64,000 nt of DNA from Oceanicoccus sp. (GTDB lineage Bacteria; Pseudomonadota; Gammaproteobacteria; Pseudomonadales; Dasaniaceae). A program made the translations under genes and the position numbers. The stretch lies in the NCBI RefSeq assembly GCF_029238675.1, contig NZ_JAQWFR010000028.1, forward strand, positions 1 to 64,000, in the 5' to 3' direction. How positions within the stretch are numbered: position 1 is the first letter of the stretch; each line of letters opens with the position of its first letter. This document shows, piece after piece, positions 15,506 through 24,854 of this stretch. The notes beneath the pieces were generated by a model, which did not search any database, was not told the DNA's origin, and saw nothing but the letters and a program-made list of their open reading frames with translations.

Positions 15506-17173
15506 ATGAGCTATCAGGTACTGGCCCGTAAATGGCGGCCGAAAACCTTCCGTGAAATGGTAGGGCAGGAGCATGTATTAAAGGCGCTGATTAATGCGCT
15601 GGACCATAATCGTCTGCACCATGCCTATTTGTTTACAGGCACGCGAGGCGTTGGTAAAACCACGATTGCTCGTATTTTAGCTAAATGCCTTAATTGTGAA
15701 GCTGGTGTGAGTTCCGAGCCCTGTGGGCAATGTAGCGCCTGCGTATCCATCAACGACGGCCGCTTTGTAGACCTGATAGAAGTGGATGCAGCATCGCGGA
15801 CCAAAGTTGAAGATACCCGCGAGTTATTAGAAAACGTGCAATATGCCCCTACCGTTGGCCGTTACAAAGTGTACCTGATCGATGAGGTGCATATGCTTTC
15901 TACCCATAGTTTTAACGCGCTGTTAAAAACCCTGGAAGAACCGCCACCTCACGTAAAATTCCTGTTAGCAACTACCGACCCCCAAAAACTGCCTGCAACC
16001 GTCCTGTCACGCTGCTTGCAGTTTAATTTAAAGAATATGAGTCCCGAGCGTATCGTTGACCATTTAAAGTATGTGTTAGAGCAGGAGATGGTTGGCTTTG
16101 ACGAGGCTGCTTTGTGGCTATTAGGCCGCTCAGCGGATGGCAGTATGCGTGATGCCATGAGTTTGGCAGACCAAGGGGTTTCTTTCGGCTCAGGTAAATT
16201 GTTAGAGCCAGATGTACGCAATATGCTGGGCACCATCGACCAGACAGCGGTGTATGACATTATTGAAGCGCTGGCGGCAGCAGACGGTGCGCAAGTGTTA
16301 GCGGCGGTTGATCAGCTATCGGAGCATGCCCCGGATTATGTGGCGGCGCTTGAGGAATTGTTAACCTTATTACATCGTATTGCGATTACTCAGGCGGTGC
16401 CTGAAGCTACGGATAATAGCTTTGGAGATAAAGAGCGGGTTACCGACCTGGCGGGTCGTTTGGCGGCAGAGAATGTGCAGTTGTTTTATCAGATGGGCTT
16501 AAATGGTCGTCGTGACTTGCCCTTGGCACCTGACCCTCGTAGTGGCTTTGAAATGGTTTTGCTGCGGATGTTGGCGTTTATGCCGGCGGGTATTGCCCAG
16601 CTACCGCAAGGTAGTGTGCAAAATTCTGCTCCGGTAGCTAATAACACAGCGGCATCTGCGGAGGCGCCCGAACCTGTAAAAAAGCCTGAACCGGTCCCTC
16701 AGCCCTCTGCGGTAGCTGAAGAGCCGGAATCCAAACTACCCCCTGCAGCTACCCCCATTAGCCTTGATCAGCTAAACCCCACTAACTGGAATCAGTTATT
16801 TGATCGTTTAGGCTTTGGCGGTGTGGTGGGGAATATTGCTTCCCACTGCGTCTTGCAACAAATTGAGGGCGATACAATTACTCTGGGTCTGGATGAAAAT
16901 AACGCCACTTTATTTAGCGATAGCTATACTGCCCGTATTCAGCAGCATTTATCCGTCACCTTAAATGCCCCGATTAAACTCAAGATTAATGTTACGCCCG
17001 TACAGGTAGAAACCCCTTCGGGCAGAAAGCAGCGACTCATCAAAGAGCGCAGGCAGCAAGCTTTTGTTGATCTACAAAACGATCCCAACGTACAAACCTT
17101 AATTAACGACTTTTCTGCCGTATTGGTGGAGGAGAGTGTAGAGCCGGTATTACATGGTGCGAGGAAGCAATGA
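15506..17173 (+). CDS. dnaX: DNA polymerase III subunits tau and gamma
   Basis: A 555-residue clamp-loader ATPase (tau; E. coli 643). Walker A is GTRGVGKT at residues 45-52, zinc-binding cysteines are C64/C73/C76/C79, Walker B is LIDEVHML, and the sensor 1/SRC region is [10 protein letters not shown]. Domain III ends near residue 360, followed by a Pro/Glu/Ala-rich linker and the tau-specific C-terminus that contacts the alpha subunit and helicase. A programmed -1 frameshift site at codons 391-393 should also yield a 394-residue gamma form. It overlaps ybaB by 4 bases and heads the dnaX-ybaB-recR unit. Confidence 0.97.
   Translation: MSYQVLARKWRPKTFREMVGQEHVLKALINALDHNRLHHAYLFTGTRGVGKTTIARILAKCLNCEAGVSSEPCGQCSACVSINDGRFVDLIEVDAASRTKVEDTRELLENVQYAPTVGRYKVYLIDEVHMLSTHSFNALLKTLEEPPPHVKFLLATTDPQKLPATVLSRCLQFNLKNMSPERIVDHLKYVLEQEMVGFDEAALWLLGRSADGSMRDAMSLADQGVSFGSGKLLEPDVRNMLGTIDQTAVYDIIEALAAADGAQVLAAVDQLSEHAPDYVAALEELLTLLHRIAITQAVPEATDNSFGDKERVTDLAGRLAAENVQLFYQMGLNGRRDLPLAPDPRSGFEMVLLRMLAFMPAGIAQLPQGSVQNSAPVANNTAASAEAPEPVKKPEPVPQPSAVAEEPESKLPPAATPISLDQLNPTNWNQLFDRLGFGGVVGNIASHCVLQQIEGDTITLGLDENNATLFSDSYTARIQQHLSVTLNAPIKLKINVTPVQVETPSGRKQRLIKERRQQAFVDLQNDPNVQTLINDFSAVLVEESVEPVLHGARKQ
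16678..16684 (+). promoter_or_regulatory. programmed -1 ribosomal frameshift site in dnaX
   Basis: The heptamer A AAA AAG is in the correct phase (zero-frame codons GTA AAA AAG). After a -1 slip the next codons are GCC and TGA (stop at 16687-16689), giving gamma of 394 residues. A GGAGG element lies 13 bases upstream (16660-16664), like the stimulatory Shine-Dalgarno in E. coli, and a weak stem-loop (CCGG...CCGG enclosing TCAGC/GCTGA) follows at about 16691-16726. Confidence 0.82.
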
Positions 17174-17484
17174 AAATTAACGATATTATGAAACAGGCCC
17201 AGCAAATGCAGGAGCAAATGCAAAAAGCACAGGAAGACATGGCCAATAAAGAAGTTGACGGCGAGTCCGGTGCAGGGATGGTTAAAGTAGTAATGACAGG
17301 GCGTCATGATGTGCGTCGTGTGACCATTGACCAGAGCTTGATGAGCGAAGATAAAGAGGTGCTGGAAGATTTATTAGCCGCTGCGGTTAACGATGCAGTG
17401 CGCAAAGTGGAAGAAACCAGCCGTAATGCGATGTCGGGTTTAGCGGGTGGCGTTGACCTTTCCAACTTTAAGATGCCGTTCTAA
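17170..17484 (+). CDS. ybaB: YbaB/EbfC-family nucleoid-associated protein
   Basis: A 104-residue small DNA-binding protein (E. coli YbaB 109). The Gln/Met-rich N-terminal helix ([18 protein letters not shown]) followed by a beta sheet ([19 protein letters not shown]) and a C-terminal helix ending in MPF are the family pattern. It binds DNA as a dimer and is linked to recombination through its place between dnaX and recR. It overlaps the dnaX stop by 4 bases and ends 1 base before the recR start. Confidence 0.95.
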   Translation: MKINDIMKQAQQMQEQMQKAQEDMANKEVDGESGAGMVKVVMTGRHDVRRVTIDQSLMSEDKEVLEDLLAAAVNDAVRKVEETSRNAMSGLAGGVDLSNFKMPF

Positions 17485-17485
17485 A

Positions 17486-18085
17486 ATGGCTTTTAGTCCT
17501 TTAATTGATCAGCTTGTAGAAGCTTTACGGTGCTTGCCTGGTGTAGGTCCTAAGTCTGCCCAGCGCATGGCGTTTCATTTATTGGAGCGTGATCGTGAGG
17601 GCGGGTTTAAACTGGCCGAGCAATTGGAAAAAGCGATGTCCGGTGTTTCCCGTTGCAGTAGTTGCCGTACATTGACTGAACAAAGTCTATGTTCCATTTG
17701 TGCCAATGATAAGCGTGATAGATCCATTATCTGCGTAGTAGAAACCCCCGCCGATGTCTTTGCCTTTGAGCAGTCCGGTATCTATCGCGGTTTATATTTT
17801 GTATTGATGGGGCACCTTTCTCCCATTGATGGTATTGGTCCTGCTGAAATTGGTGTCAGTGATTTACTCCAGCGTTTGCAGGATGAAGAGATTAAAGAAG
17901 TTATCCTCGCTACCAACCCAACAGTAGAAGGCGAGGCCACGGCTTTTTATATTACCGATCAAGTGAAAGCTTTAGGTATAGAGGTTTCAAGAATTGCCCA
18001 TGGTGTTCCCTTGGGTGGTGAGTTGGAATATGTTGATGCGGGTACTTTAGCTCATGCCCTTAACGGTCGTCGTACTGTTGATTAA
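17486..18085 (+). CDS. recR: recombination mediator protein RecR
   Basis: A 199-residue RecR (E. coli 201), which works with RecF/RecO to load RecA at gaps. The helix-hairpin-helix is [20 protein letters not shown]; the zinc finger uses C57, C60, C69 and C72; the Toprim domain begins [17 protein letters not shown]; the C-terminal Walker-like [13 protein letters not shown] and [13 protein letters not shown] are present. An earlier in-frame ATG inside ybaB would add 13 residues, but ATG 17486, one base after the ybaB stop, matches the family N-terminus ([19 protein letters not shown]). Confidence 0.96.
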   Translation: MAFSPLIDQLVEALRCLPGVGPKSAQRMAFHLLERDREGGFKLAEQLEKAMSGVSRCSSCRTLTEQSLCSICANDKRDRSIICVVETPADVFAFEQSGIYRGLYFVLMGHLSPIDGIGPAEIGVSDLLQRLQDEEIKEVILATNPTVEGEATAFYITDQVKALGIEVSRIAHGVPLGGELEYVDAGTLAHALNGRRTVD

Positions 18086-18100
18086 TTCAAGTAGGTTTTA

Positions 18101-19243
18101 ATGCTCACACGTCAAATTGATCATCCTGTTTATATTGAAACCAACGAAGAGTTGGCGCGTTTTTGTGAACAGTGGGCCAAGGCTAGTGTATTAGCCCTAG
18201 ATACTGAGTTTATTCGTACTGATACCTTTTACCCCATTGGTGCTTTAATTCAGGTATCTGACAGCACCGGTTGTTTTCTGATTGACCCTTTACCGATTGA
18301 TGATTTTACGGCCTTTAAGGGCTTAATGACCAATCCGGATATTACCAAGGTGCTGCACTCTTGTAGTGAAGATTTAGAAGTATTTGATCGCTTATTGGGT
18401 GTTTTACCAGCGCCCTTAATCGATACCCAAATTGCAGCGGGCATGAATGGTTTGGGTTTTAGTTTGGGTTATCAGGCCATGACTGAAGCGCTGCTGCAAA
18501 TTCACGTAGCCAAAGGTGAAACCCGTTCTAATTGGTTGCAGCGTCCCTTAACCGACTCCCAAATACATTACGCCGCTTTAGATGTCGCCTATCTTCCAGA
18601 AATGTACACTATGCTTACCGATTCATTAATAGAAAATGATCGCTTGCCTTGGTTGCAAGAAGAGTGCGATAAGCTGATTAATAACTATGGCGGCCCCAAT
18701 GCGATTCGACAGCATTATCTAAAAGTTAAATCCGCTTGGAAGTTATCCCAAGCTCAACTGGGTGTTTTACAGTTAGTGATTGAGTGGCGAGAAAATAAAG
18801 CCCGCGAGCGTGACCGCCCCCGTGGTCGGGTGTTAAAAGATAGAAGTTGTTTTGAAATAGCCCGTTTGCAGCCAAATAGTATTAAAGCCTTATCCGGTAT
18901 TGATGAAATTGGCTATAAAACTGTGCGTAATAATGGTGATGATTTATTGGTATTAATTAAGCAAGGGCAGGAACTGGATCAATCAGAATTACCACCTGCG
19001 TTGCCCAAACCTTTGCCGCCCGCCAACGGCACCATTATGAAACGTTTAAAAGCCCATGTGGCCAAACGCGCTGAGCAATTAAACATGGCACCAGAATTAC
19101 TGGCCAAGAAAAAAGATTACGAGTCGCTGCTGCGTTCGGGTTTTCATGGCAGTGAATACCAACTGCCAGAAACCTTATCCGGTTGGCGTAAAAAGGTTAT
19201 CGGTGATGACTTGTTAGCCCTATTAGCGAAAGAGGGCGTGTAA
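18101..19243 (+). CDS. rnd: ribonuclease D
   Basis: A 380-residue 3'-5' exoribonuclease acting on tRNA 3' ends. The DEDD catalytic residues lie in LALDTEFIRTDTFYP, VLHSCSEDLEVF and IHYAALDVAYLPEMY. Two HRDC domains follow (about residues 210-290 and 310-375). The length equals E. coli RNase D (375). It begins 15 bases after recR and is followed closely by ycgL and ycgN, a common order in gammaproteobacteria. Confidence 0.95.
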   Translation: MLTRQIDHPVYIETNEELARFCEQWAKASVLALDTEFIRTDTFYPIGALIQVSDSTGCFLIDPLPIDDFTAFKGLMTNPDITKVLHSCSEDLEVFDRLLGVLPAPLIDTQIAAGMNGLGFSLGYQAMTEALLQIHVAKGETRSNWLQRPLTDSQIHYAALDVAYLPEMYTMLTDSLIENDRLPWLQEECDKLINNYGGPNAIRQHYLKVKSAWKLSQAQLGVLQLVIEWRENKARERDRPRGRVLKDRSCFEIARLQPNSIKALSGIDEIGYKTVRNNGDDLLVLIKQGQELDQSELPPALPKPLPPANGTIMKRLKAHVAKRAEQLNMAPELLAKKKDYESLLRSGFHGSEYQLPETLSGWRKKVIGDDLLALLAKEGV

Positions 19244-19254
19244 CCGCCAAGCTT

Positions 19255-19536
19255 ATGAAAAAAATCTGTACTATTTATCGAAGCCCAAAGCAGGAAGGGA
19301 TGTATCTTTATGTGGATAAACAGGAAGATCTAGAGCGTATTCCCGCTGCGTTGTTAAAACGTTTTGGTAAGCCTGAGCAGGCGATGACTTTGGTATTGAC
19401 CCCTGAGCGGGAATTGGCACGGGTGGATATTGCTAAAGTGTTAGCGAGTTTGGAAGAACAGGGTTTTTTCCTACAAATGCCACCGCAGCCCGATAAAGTT
19501 ATGCAAAAGCTGCACGAAAAAAACAGCAAGATGTAA
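19255..19536 (+). CDS. ycgL: YcgL domain protein
   Basis: A 93-residue protein with the YcgL fold: ICTIYRSPKQEGMYLYVD at the start, RIPAALLKRFGKPEQAMTLVLTPER in the middle, and GFFLQMPP near the end. Function is not established; its constant linkage to rnd suggests an RNA-related role. It lies 11 bases after rnd and 2 before ycgN. Confidence 0.93.
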   Translation: MKKICTIYRSPKQEGMYLYVDKQEDLERIPAALLKRFGKPEQAMTLVLTPERELARVDIAKVLASLEEQGFFLQMPPQPDKVMQKLHEKNSKM

Positions 19537-19538
19537 CC

Positions 19539-19985
19539 ATGAGCGATTCGCAGCCCCGATTTTGGGAAACTAAAACATTGGATGAAATGTCTACAGGTGA
19601 ATGGGAATCTCTCTGTGATGGTTGCGCTAAATGCTGCCTGCATAAGTTAGAAGATGCAGATAACGGGGATGTGTATTACACCAAGGTGGTTTGCCGGTAT
19701 ATGGATGATAATTGCCGTTGTACTGAGTATCAGCAGCGTAATGAGCTAGTGCCCAATTGTGTTTGGTTACGGCCTGAAGATGTTGAAGAGTTTTTTTGGT
19801 TGCCTGCGACCTGTGCTTATCGCTTAGTAGCTGAGGGTAAACCGTTGGAAGATTGGCACCCGTTGATCTCTGGTAGTGCCGATAGCGTGCATAAGGCTGG
19901 GGTGTCTATTCAGGGTCGGGCATTAAGTGAAGAGTACGTGCATCCTGATGGGATGGAAGAGCATATTATCAGTTGGGTTGAATAG
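19539..19985 (+). CDS. ycgN: YcgN-family cysteine cluster protein
   Basis: A 148-residue member of the UPF0260/YcgN family (E. coli YcgN 153). The conserved cysteines are in CDGCAKCC near residues 28-35, then VVCRYMDDNCRC, and single cysteines further on, a pattern that suggests a metal or Fe-S site. The opening FWETKTLDEMSTGEWESLCDGC is diagnostic. Last gene of the rnd-ycgL-ycgN run; its stop is followed by a palindromic repeat. Confidence 0.94.
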   Translation: MSDSQPRFWETKTLDEMSTGEWESLCDGCAKCCLHKLEDADNGDVYYTKVVCRYMDDNCRCTEYQQRNELVPNCVWLRPEDVEEFFWLPATCAYRLVAEGKPLEDWHPLISGSADSVHKAGVSIQGRALSEEYVHPDGMEEHIISWVE

Positions 19986-19990
19986 ACTTC

Positions 19991-20093
19991 TGTCATTCCC
20001 GTCTGGTTGTATGCTGTCATTCCCGCGAAGGCGGGAATCTACAGTACGGGGTTCCCGCCTTCGCGGGAATGACGTTCCTTCGCGGGAATGACG
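19991..20093. repeat. composite palindromic repeat, copy 1 (short form with extra half-arm)
   Basis: The left arm (20016-20039) and right arm (20051-20073) are inverted copies of GTCATTCCCGC-GAAG-GCGGGAA; each arm is itself a hairpin. A further half-arm (TTCGCGGGAATGAC) follows at 20080-20093, and a fragment (TGTCATTCCCG) precedes at 19991. It lacks the inner TTTCCGC module of longer copies. It sits between ycgN and a small membrane-protein gene, close to the latter's start. Confidence 0.9.
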
Positions 20094-20117
20094 TTAAACT
20101 TAAAAGGTAAAGCAGCG

Positions 20118-20459
20118 ATGGAAACCGCTAGTGACTATTACATCTCTTGGAGTGTCTACTTGGTAGCCGTTTTGGTAGCCCAGTTATTGCTTTGGCGTGT
20201 ACTAAGGATTATTAAAACCCAGGACATCAAATTCCTGGTTTCCATTTTGTTTTTCGCACTATTAATTACCCCAGTCCCCCTTGAGACCGGCCAATCCTAT
20301 TGGGTGCCAGCCTTTATGGCGGCGATTATGGAGGGCCTAAATCATGGGTTTGAAGCTGCGCAACCAAGGTTATGGCCTATCTTTATGACCATGTTGATCT
20401 TTGTCTGTCTATCAGTTGCCTGGCGGCTATATCGCCTGCGCCGTCAATCTTCTCAATAG
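20118..20459 (+). CDS. small multi-pass membrane protein, unknown function
   Basis: A 113-residue hydrophobic protein with three probable membrane segments (about 10-30, 38-56, 84-104) and a basic C-terminal end (YRLRRQSSQ). The PVPLETGQSYWVPAFMAAIMEGL loop between segments two and three looks like the most constrained part. The frame stays open 10 codons further upstream into the palindromic repeat, but ATG 20118 lies beyond the repeat and has an AAAGG site 11 bases upstream. It precedes the vWA/MoxR/CoxE genes and may belong with them. Family not recognised. Confidence 0.75.
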   Translation: METASDYYISWSVYLVAVLVAQLLLWRVLRIIKTQDIKFLVSILFFALLITPVPLETGQSYWVPAFMAAIMEGLNHGFEAAQPRLWPIFMTMLIFVCLSVAWRLYRLRRQSSQ

Positions 20460-20486
20460 GGTTTTTTTTTACACCCCTTCAGCTTG

Positions 20487-20514
20487 TTGTGAATGTTGAA
20501 ATACCTGCTATAAA
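20487..20514 (+). promoter_or_regulatory. possible promoter of the vWA-MoxR unit
   Basis: TTGTGA (20487-20492) and TATAAA (20509-20514), 16 bases apart, lie 50 bases before the vWA gene. The spacing is slightly short and the match moderate. Confidence 0.35.
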
Positions 20515-20564
20515 TAATTGTTAATACGGAAAATTATATAGTTAATACTGGAATTTCAACTTGT

Positions 20565-22667
20565 ATGAACACCACGCGCCTTGTCCTGTTAGTTGTTACG
20601 TTTTTTTGTAGCAGCTTTGCTGTTGCCCAAGACACCAATAATCTCGCTATCACCGATACTGAATTAACCCCTGATGTCAGAGTGATTATTGATATCTCCG
20701 GTAGTATGAAGAAAAACGACCCCCTGAACTTACGTCGCCCGGCGCTTGAGCTATTGGTGCAGCTTTTCCCTGAGGGTTCAAAAGCGGGTGTCTGGACCTT
20801 TGGTCAGTGGGTTAATAATCTGGTGCCCAGTAAAAATGTGGATGATGCCTGGCGTACCGGTGCTTTCTCCCAAGCTTCAAAAATCAATTCCGTAGCCTTG
20901 CGTACCAATATTCCCGCCGCACTGGAAAAGGCGATGGACGATATTGATAAGCTGGACCCGCGCTACAAGGTCCACCTGATTTTATTAACCGATGGTATGG
21001 TGGATGTCTCCAAATCCAGCGAGGAAAACAGACAAGCCAGGCAGCGTATTATCGATGTAATCCTGCCCAGACTACGTGATGCCGGTGTCACGATCCATAC
21101 CGTGGCACTCTCGCAAAATGCTGACCAGGAGCTAATGCAAAGATTGGCGGTAGAAACTGACGGCCTGGCTGCAGTAGCCGAAACTGCAGAAGATCTAACC
21201 AATATCTTTGTACAAGCTTTTGATGCTGCCGCTCCGGTTGAGCAACTTCCGCTGGATGATAACGGCTTTACCGTGGATTCAAGCATTGATGAGTTTACCG
21301 CCTTAATTTTTCGCAAGCAGGGGACTGGTGCGGCGACGTTGATCTCGCCCGATAATCAACGCTATACCGTGGATGAATACGGCAGTGATATCACCTGGTT
21401 TCGCCAACAGAACTATGACTTGATCACGGTTAGAAATCCCCGGGCGGGCGACTGGGCGATCGAGGCACAGCTTGAGCCTAATAGCCGTATTACTATCGTC
21501 AGTGATTTAAGTCTAAAAGTTAGCCCGCTGGCAAAAAGCAATTTTGTTGGTGATAGCGCAGAGATGGCAGCAGCCCTGACGGAACAAGCTGTAGTGATCG
21601 ACCGCCCTGAATTCCTTAACCTGGTCGATATGAGTTATACAGTTACCCGCAGGGATGATGGCCAGCAATGGCAATTCTCCCTGTCGGAACTTGATCCTAT
21701 TCCGCTAGATGGAACCTTTCGCTCAAGTCTGGAAGTATTACAGCAAGTCGGTATTTATGATGTCGTAGTACAAGCCAGCGGTAAAACCTTCCAGCGCCAG
21801 AAAAAACAAACCATGGCAGTGCGTGAAGCCTTTGATATTCGCTATCGCAGTACAAAATCCAATCCACCCAGTCATAAAGTTTCACTGTTTGCCCGCAATC
21901 ATCATATTGATGGAGATAACACCACGGCCATAGCCAGTGTCACCTTGCCCGACGGCAGCCAGGAGAATATTGAAGCAATTGCCGTGGGCGATAGACGCTG
22001 GCAGCTTAATCTTGAAGGGATTAATACAGCGGGTTATTACGCCGTCAATTTTATAGTGAGCGGCCAGCTAAGCAATGGTGATTCTGTTACTGCTCAAACC
22101 CATACGCTGCAAATAGAGCACCCCGTAGTCGGCCAAACCATAGCTCCGGTGACACAGCCAGAATCTAAGCCAGAACCTGTTGCCGAGCCAGAGCCCATTG
22201 AAGAGCCTGTGCCAGAACCCACCCCAGAACCAGAAGCGTCTGTAGAAGAGGGTACTGATTGGGCGCAGATGGGCTTATACGGCGCTATTGTTGTAGGTAA
22301 CCTACTGGTTGTGCTGCTGGGCTTCTTTGCTTATAAAATGATTAAAGGCAGCAATACCCAATCCGAGATTCTCGAGGGCGATGACGATGTCGAAGTGGAT
22401 CAGGACGAAGAGATAGGGGATAAAGAAGATACTAAGCCTGAGGTAACTGTGGCAACAGAGTCTGGGTCAGAATCCGGGGTGAAAGAAAGTGACAACTTCG
22501 ATATTGAAATTGAAGATGACGACACCGAAGTTGAGGTTGAAGTTGAAGCTGAAAAAGAAAACCTGGATTCCCAATTGCCCGGTGAAGAAGAGGATGTCAA
22601 AGAAGTAGATGTCGACCTGCCTGCCGATGCGATTGATATTGACCCCGGTAGCGAAGATGATAAGTAA
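20565..22667 (+). CDS. membrane-anchored von Willebrand factor A domain protein
   Basis: A 700-residue envelope protein. A signal peptide (1-22, cut after AVA) precedes a vWA domain of about 200 residues with an intact MIDAS, DISGS at 43-47, and LILLTDGMVD. Two or three beta-sandwich regions follow (about 230-530). A Pro/Glu-rich linker (about 535-560) leads to one membrane segment (about 567-590) and a very acidic cytoplasmic tail of about 110 residues dominated by Asp and Glu. The architecture recalls the TIGR03503-type proteins of gammaproteobacteria. With MoxR and CoxE-like genes next to it, it may sense or assemble a metal-dependent complex across the inner membrane. The exact role is unknown. 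Confidence 0.85.
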   Translation: MNTTRLVLLVVTFFCSSFAVAQDTNNLAITDTELTPDVRVIIDISGSMKKNDPLNLRRPALELLVQLFPEGSKAGVWTFGQWVNNLVPSKNVDDAWRTGAFSQASKINSVALRTNIPAALEKAMDDIDKLDPRYKVHLILLTDGMVDVSKSSEENRQARQRIIDVILPRLRDAGVTIHTVALSQNADQELMQRLAVETDGLAAVAETAEDLTNIFVQAFDAAAPVEQLPLDDNGFTVDSSIDEFTALIFRKQGTGAATLISPDNQRYTVDEYGSDITWFRQQNYDLITVRNPRAGDWAIEAQLEPNSRITIVSDLSLKVSPLAKSNFVGDSAEMAAALTEQAVVIDRPEFLNLVDMSYTVTRRDDGQQWQFSLSELDPIPLDGTFRSSLEVLQQVGIYDVVVQASGKTFQRQKKQTMAVREAFDIRYRSTKSNPPSHKVSLFARNHHIDGDNTTAIASVTLPDGSQENIEAIAVGDRRWQLNLEGINTAGYYAVNFIVSGQLSNGDSVTAQTHTLQIEHPVVGQTIAPVTQPESKPEPVAEPEPIEEPVPEPTPEPEASVEEGTDWAQMGLYGAIVVGNLLVVLLGFFAYKMIKGSNTQSEILEGDDDVEVDQDEEIGDKEDTKPEVTVATESGSESGVKESDNFDIEIEDDDTEVEVEVEAEKENLDSQLPGEEEDVKEVDVDLPADAIDIDPGSEDDK

Positions 22668-22800
22668 ATCACGCTACCATCGTCCCAGCGAATAGCCATC
22701 ATTGCCGCTATTAATACCGAAAGACATAATATGACCTTGTCAATAAATCTTTAAATCGTTAATCTGTCCGGCCATTTTTAATGATCCGCATGGTTTGATT

Positions 22801-23652
22801 ATGAAGTTTCAAGGCACCGATACCTACGTAGCAACAGATGATTTACAGCTAGCCGTTAATGCAGCAGTGACCCTGCAGCGCCCTTTATTAATTAAGGGTG
22901 AGCCTGGCACCGGTAAAACACTCCTGGCTGAAGAAGTGGCTGCTTCATTGGGTATGCCATTAATTCAGTGGCATATCAAATCCACCACCAAAGCCCAACA
23001 GGGGTTGTATGAGTACGATGCCGTATCTCGTCTGCGTGACTCCCAACTGGGTGATGACAGAGTTCACGACATCGCCAACTACATCAAAAAGGGCAAAATG
23101 TGGGAAGCCTTTGCGGCAGATGAGCAAGTTGTACTACTAATCGATGAGGTGGATAAGGCAGATATTGAATTCCCTAACGACCTGTTAGTAGAGCTGGATA
23201 AAATGGAATTCTTTGTTTACGAAACTGGCGAAACTATCAAAGCCAAACACCGTCCGATTATTATTATTACCAGTAATAACGAAAAAGAACTTCCCGATGC
23301 TTTCCTGCGTCGCTGCTTCTTTCATTTCATTAACTTCCCCGATCACGACACCATGCGTCGTATCGTCGATGTGCACTATCCTGATATTCAAAAACAGCTG
23401 GTTAACGATGCGCTGGAATTATTCTTTGAAGTGCGGTCAATCCCCGGCTTAAAGAAAAAGCCTTCAACCTCCGAATTAATCGATTGGCTTAAATTATTAA
23501 TGGCTGATGATATTCCTGCTGAAATCCTAAAAGAGCAGGATAATAGCAATGCGATACCGCCCCTATATGGTGCCTTGCTGAAAAACGAACAGGATGTACA
23601 TATGCTGGAACGTTTGGCCTTTATGCATCGTCGTCAGCAGCGTAACCAATAA
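22801..23652 (+). CDS. MoxR-family AAA+ ATPase
   Basis: A 283-residue AAA+ ATPase. Walker A is GEPGTGKT at residues 33-40, Walker B is VVLLIDEVDKAD, sensor 1 is IIITSNNEKELPDAFLRRC with the arginine finger, and the lid domain follows. MoxR ATPases act as chaperones that mature or activate partners, usually encoded beside vWA proteins. A TTG two codons earlier is possible, but the ATG gives the usual N-terminus. It is 18 bases from the CoxE-like gene, the classic MoxR-vWA pair. Confidence 0.93.
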   Translation: MKFQGTDTYVATDDLQLAVNAAVTLQRPLLIKGEPGTGKTLLAEEVAASLGMPLIQWHIKSTTKAQQGLYEYDAVSRLRDSQLGDDRVHDIANYIKKGKMWEAFAADEQVVLLIDEVDKADIEFPNDLLVELDKMEFFVYETGETIKAKHRPIIIITSNNEKELPDAFLRRCFFHFINFPDHDTMRRIVDVHYPDIQKQLVNDALELFFEVRSIPGLKKKPSTSELIDWLKLLMADDIPAEILKEQDNSNAIPPLYGALLKNEQDVHMLERLAFMHRRQQRNQ

Positions 23653-23670
23653 TTAGTAGAGCACACTAAT

Positions 23671-24846
23671 ATGCTAATTAGTTTTTTCCAGCTACTTAAA
23701 AGAGCCGGTATTCCTGTTTCCATCAAGGAATTACTGGACCTTATCCTGGCGTTAAAAAACCATCTTGCCTTTGCCGATGTGGAAGAGTTCTATTACCTCG
23801 GTCGCACTTTGCTGGTTAAAGACGAAAAATACTTCGACCGATATGACCGTTGCTTCAGTGCCTATTTCCGCGATATGGAAAGTCTTGAAGATATACTGGA
23901 AGCACTAATACCCGATGAATGGTTACGCCAGGAGTTTAGCAAGCAGCTAACCCAGGAAGAAAAAGACAAAATCGAATCTCTGGGTGGACTTGATAAACTT
24001 ATCGAAGAGTTTAATAAGCGCCTGGAAGAACAAAAAGGCAAGCACCAGGGCGGTAATAAATGGATCGGAACGGGTGGCACTAGCCCGTTTGGGCATGGAG
24101 GTTACAACCCAGAAGGAATGCGCATAGGTGGTGAAGGCAAAAACAAAAAAGCCGTCAAAGTCTGGGAAAAACGCGAATTTAAAAACCTTGATGACAGTGT
24201 TGAGTTAGGCACCCGAAATATCAAAGTGGCTCTGCGTCGTTTAAGAAAGTTTGCTCGTACCGGCGCTGAAGATGAACTGGATCTGGATGATACCATTCAC
24301 TCTACGGCGAATAACGCTGGCCTATTGGATATTAAAATGGTTCCCGAGCGCCATAACGCCGTTAAGGTGTTGTTATTTTTTGATGTGGGCGGTTCCATGG
24401 ACCCCTTTGTCAAAATCTGTGAAGAGATGTTCTCGGCAGCACGCTCCGAATTTAAGCATATGGAATACTTTTATTTCCATAATTTTATCTATGAGTCAGT
24501 CTGGGATAATAATATTCGTCGTCACACCGAGCGCTTAGATATGCTCGATATCCTGCACAAATATACCAGTGACTACAAGGTGGTGTTTATAGGTGATGCC
24601 TCCATGTCACCCTACGAAATTCTTCAGTCCGGCGGTAGTGTTGAGCACTGGAATGAAGAGGCGGGTGATGTTTGGATGCGCCGTTTAAAAGAGACCTTTG
24701 AAAAAGTGATATGGATAAATCCAGTGCCTGAACAACAGTGGAATTATACCCACTCGATCGATTTAACCAGCCAGTTAGTAGAAGGGCATATGTACCCCCT
24801 GACCGTTAAAGGTTTGGAAGAGGGTATGTCTTATCTTTCAAAATAA
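23671..24846 (+). CDS. CoxE-like vWA domain protein
   Basis: A 391-residue soluble protein. The N-terminal helical region (1-130) is followed by a glycine-rich linker (GTGGTSPFGHGGYNPEGM) and a vWA domain from about residue 230, whose MIDAS reads DVGGSMDPF: the first serine of DxSxS is replaced by glycine, common in CoxE relatives. It ends in a YPLTVKGLEEGM region. CoxE/CoxD pairs are known from CO dehydrogenase maturation, but no dehydrogenase is near, so the client is unknown. Its stop is 8 bases from the convergent DAHP synthase stop. Confidence 0.9.
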   Translation: MLISFFQLLKRAGIPVSIKELLDLILALKNHLAFADVEEFYYLGRTLLVKDEKYFDRYDRCFSAYFRDMESLEDILEALIPDEWLRQEFSKQLTQEEKDKIESLGGLDKLIEEFNKRLEEQKGKHQGGNKWIGTGGTSPFGHGGYNPEGMRIGGEGKNKKAVKVWEKREFKNLDDSVELGTRNIKVALRRLRKFARTGAEDELDLDDTIHSTANNAGLLDIKMVPERHNAVKVLLFFDVGGSMDPFVKICEEMFSAARSEFKHMEYFYFHNFIYESVWDNNIRRHTERLDMLDILHKYTSDYKVVFIGDASMSPYEILQSGGSVEHWNEEAGDVWMRRLKETFEKVIWINPVPEQQWNYTHSIDLTSQLVEGHMYPLTVKGLEEGMSYLSK

Positions 24847-24854
24847 CCGGGGAA

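Noticed and set aside
19991-20093. CRISPR-like array or attenuator
   Set aside because: The arms are inverted, not regularly spaced direct repeats, and the same element recurs at six other intergenic sites.
22400-22702. 100-codon Ser-rich reverse ORF
   Set aside because: It is the antisense of the acidic tail of the vWA protein; Asp/Glu codons read as Ser/Phe/Ile on the other strand.
20565-24846. vWA/MoxR genes as a ternary anti-phage system
   Set aside because: No effector (nuclease, protease, phosphatase) accompanies the MoxR-vWA genes and the neighbourhood is housekeeping.
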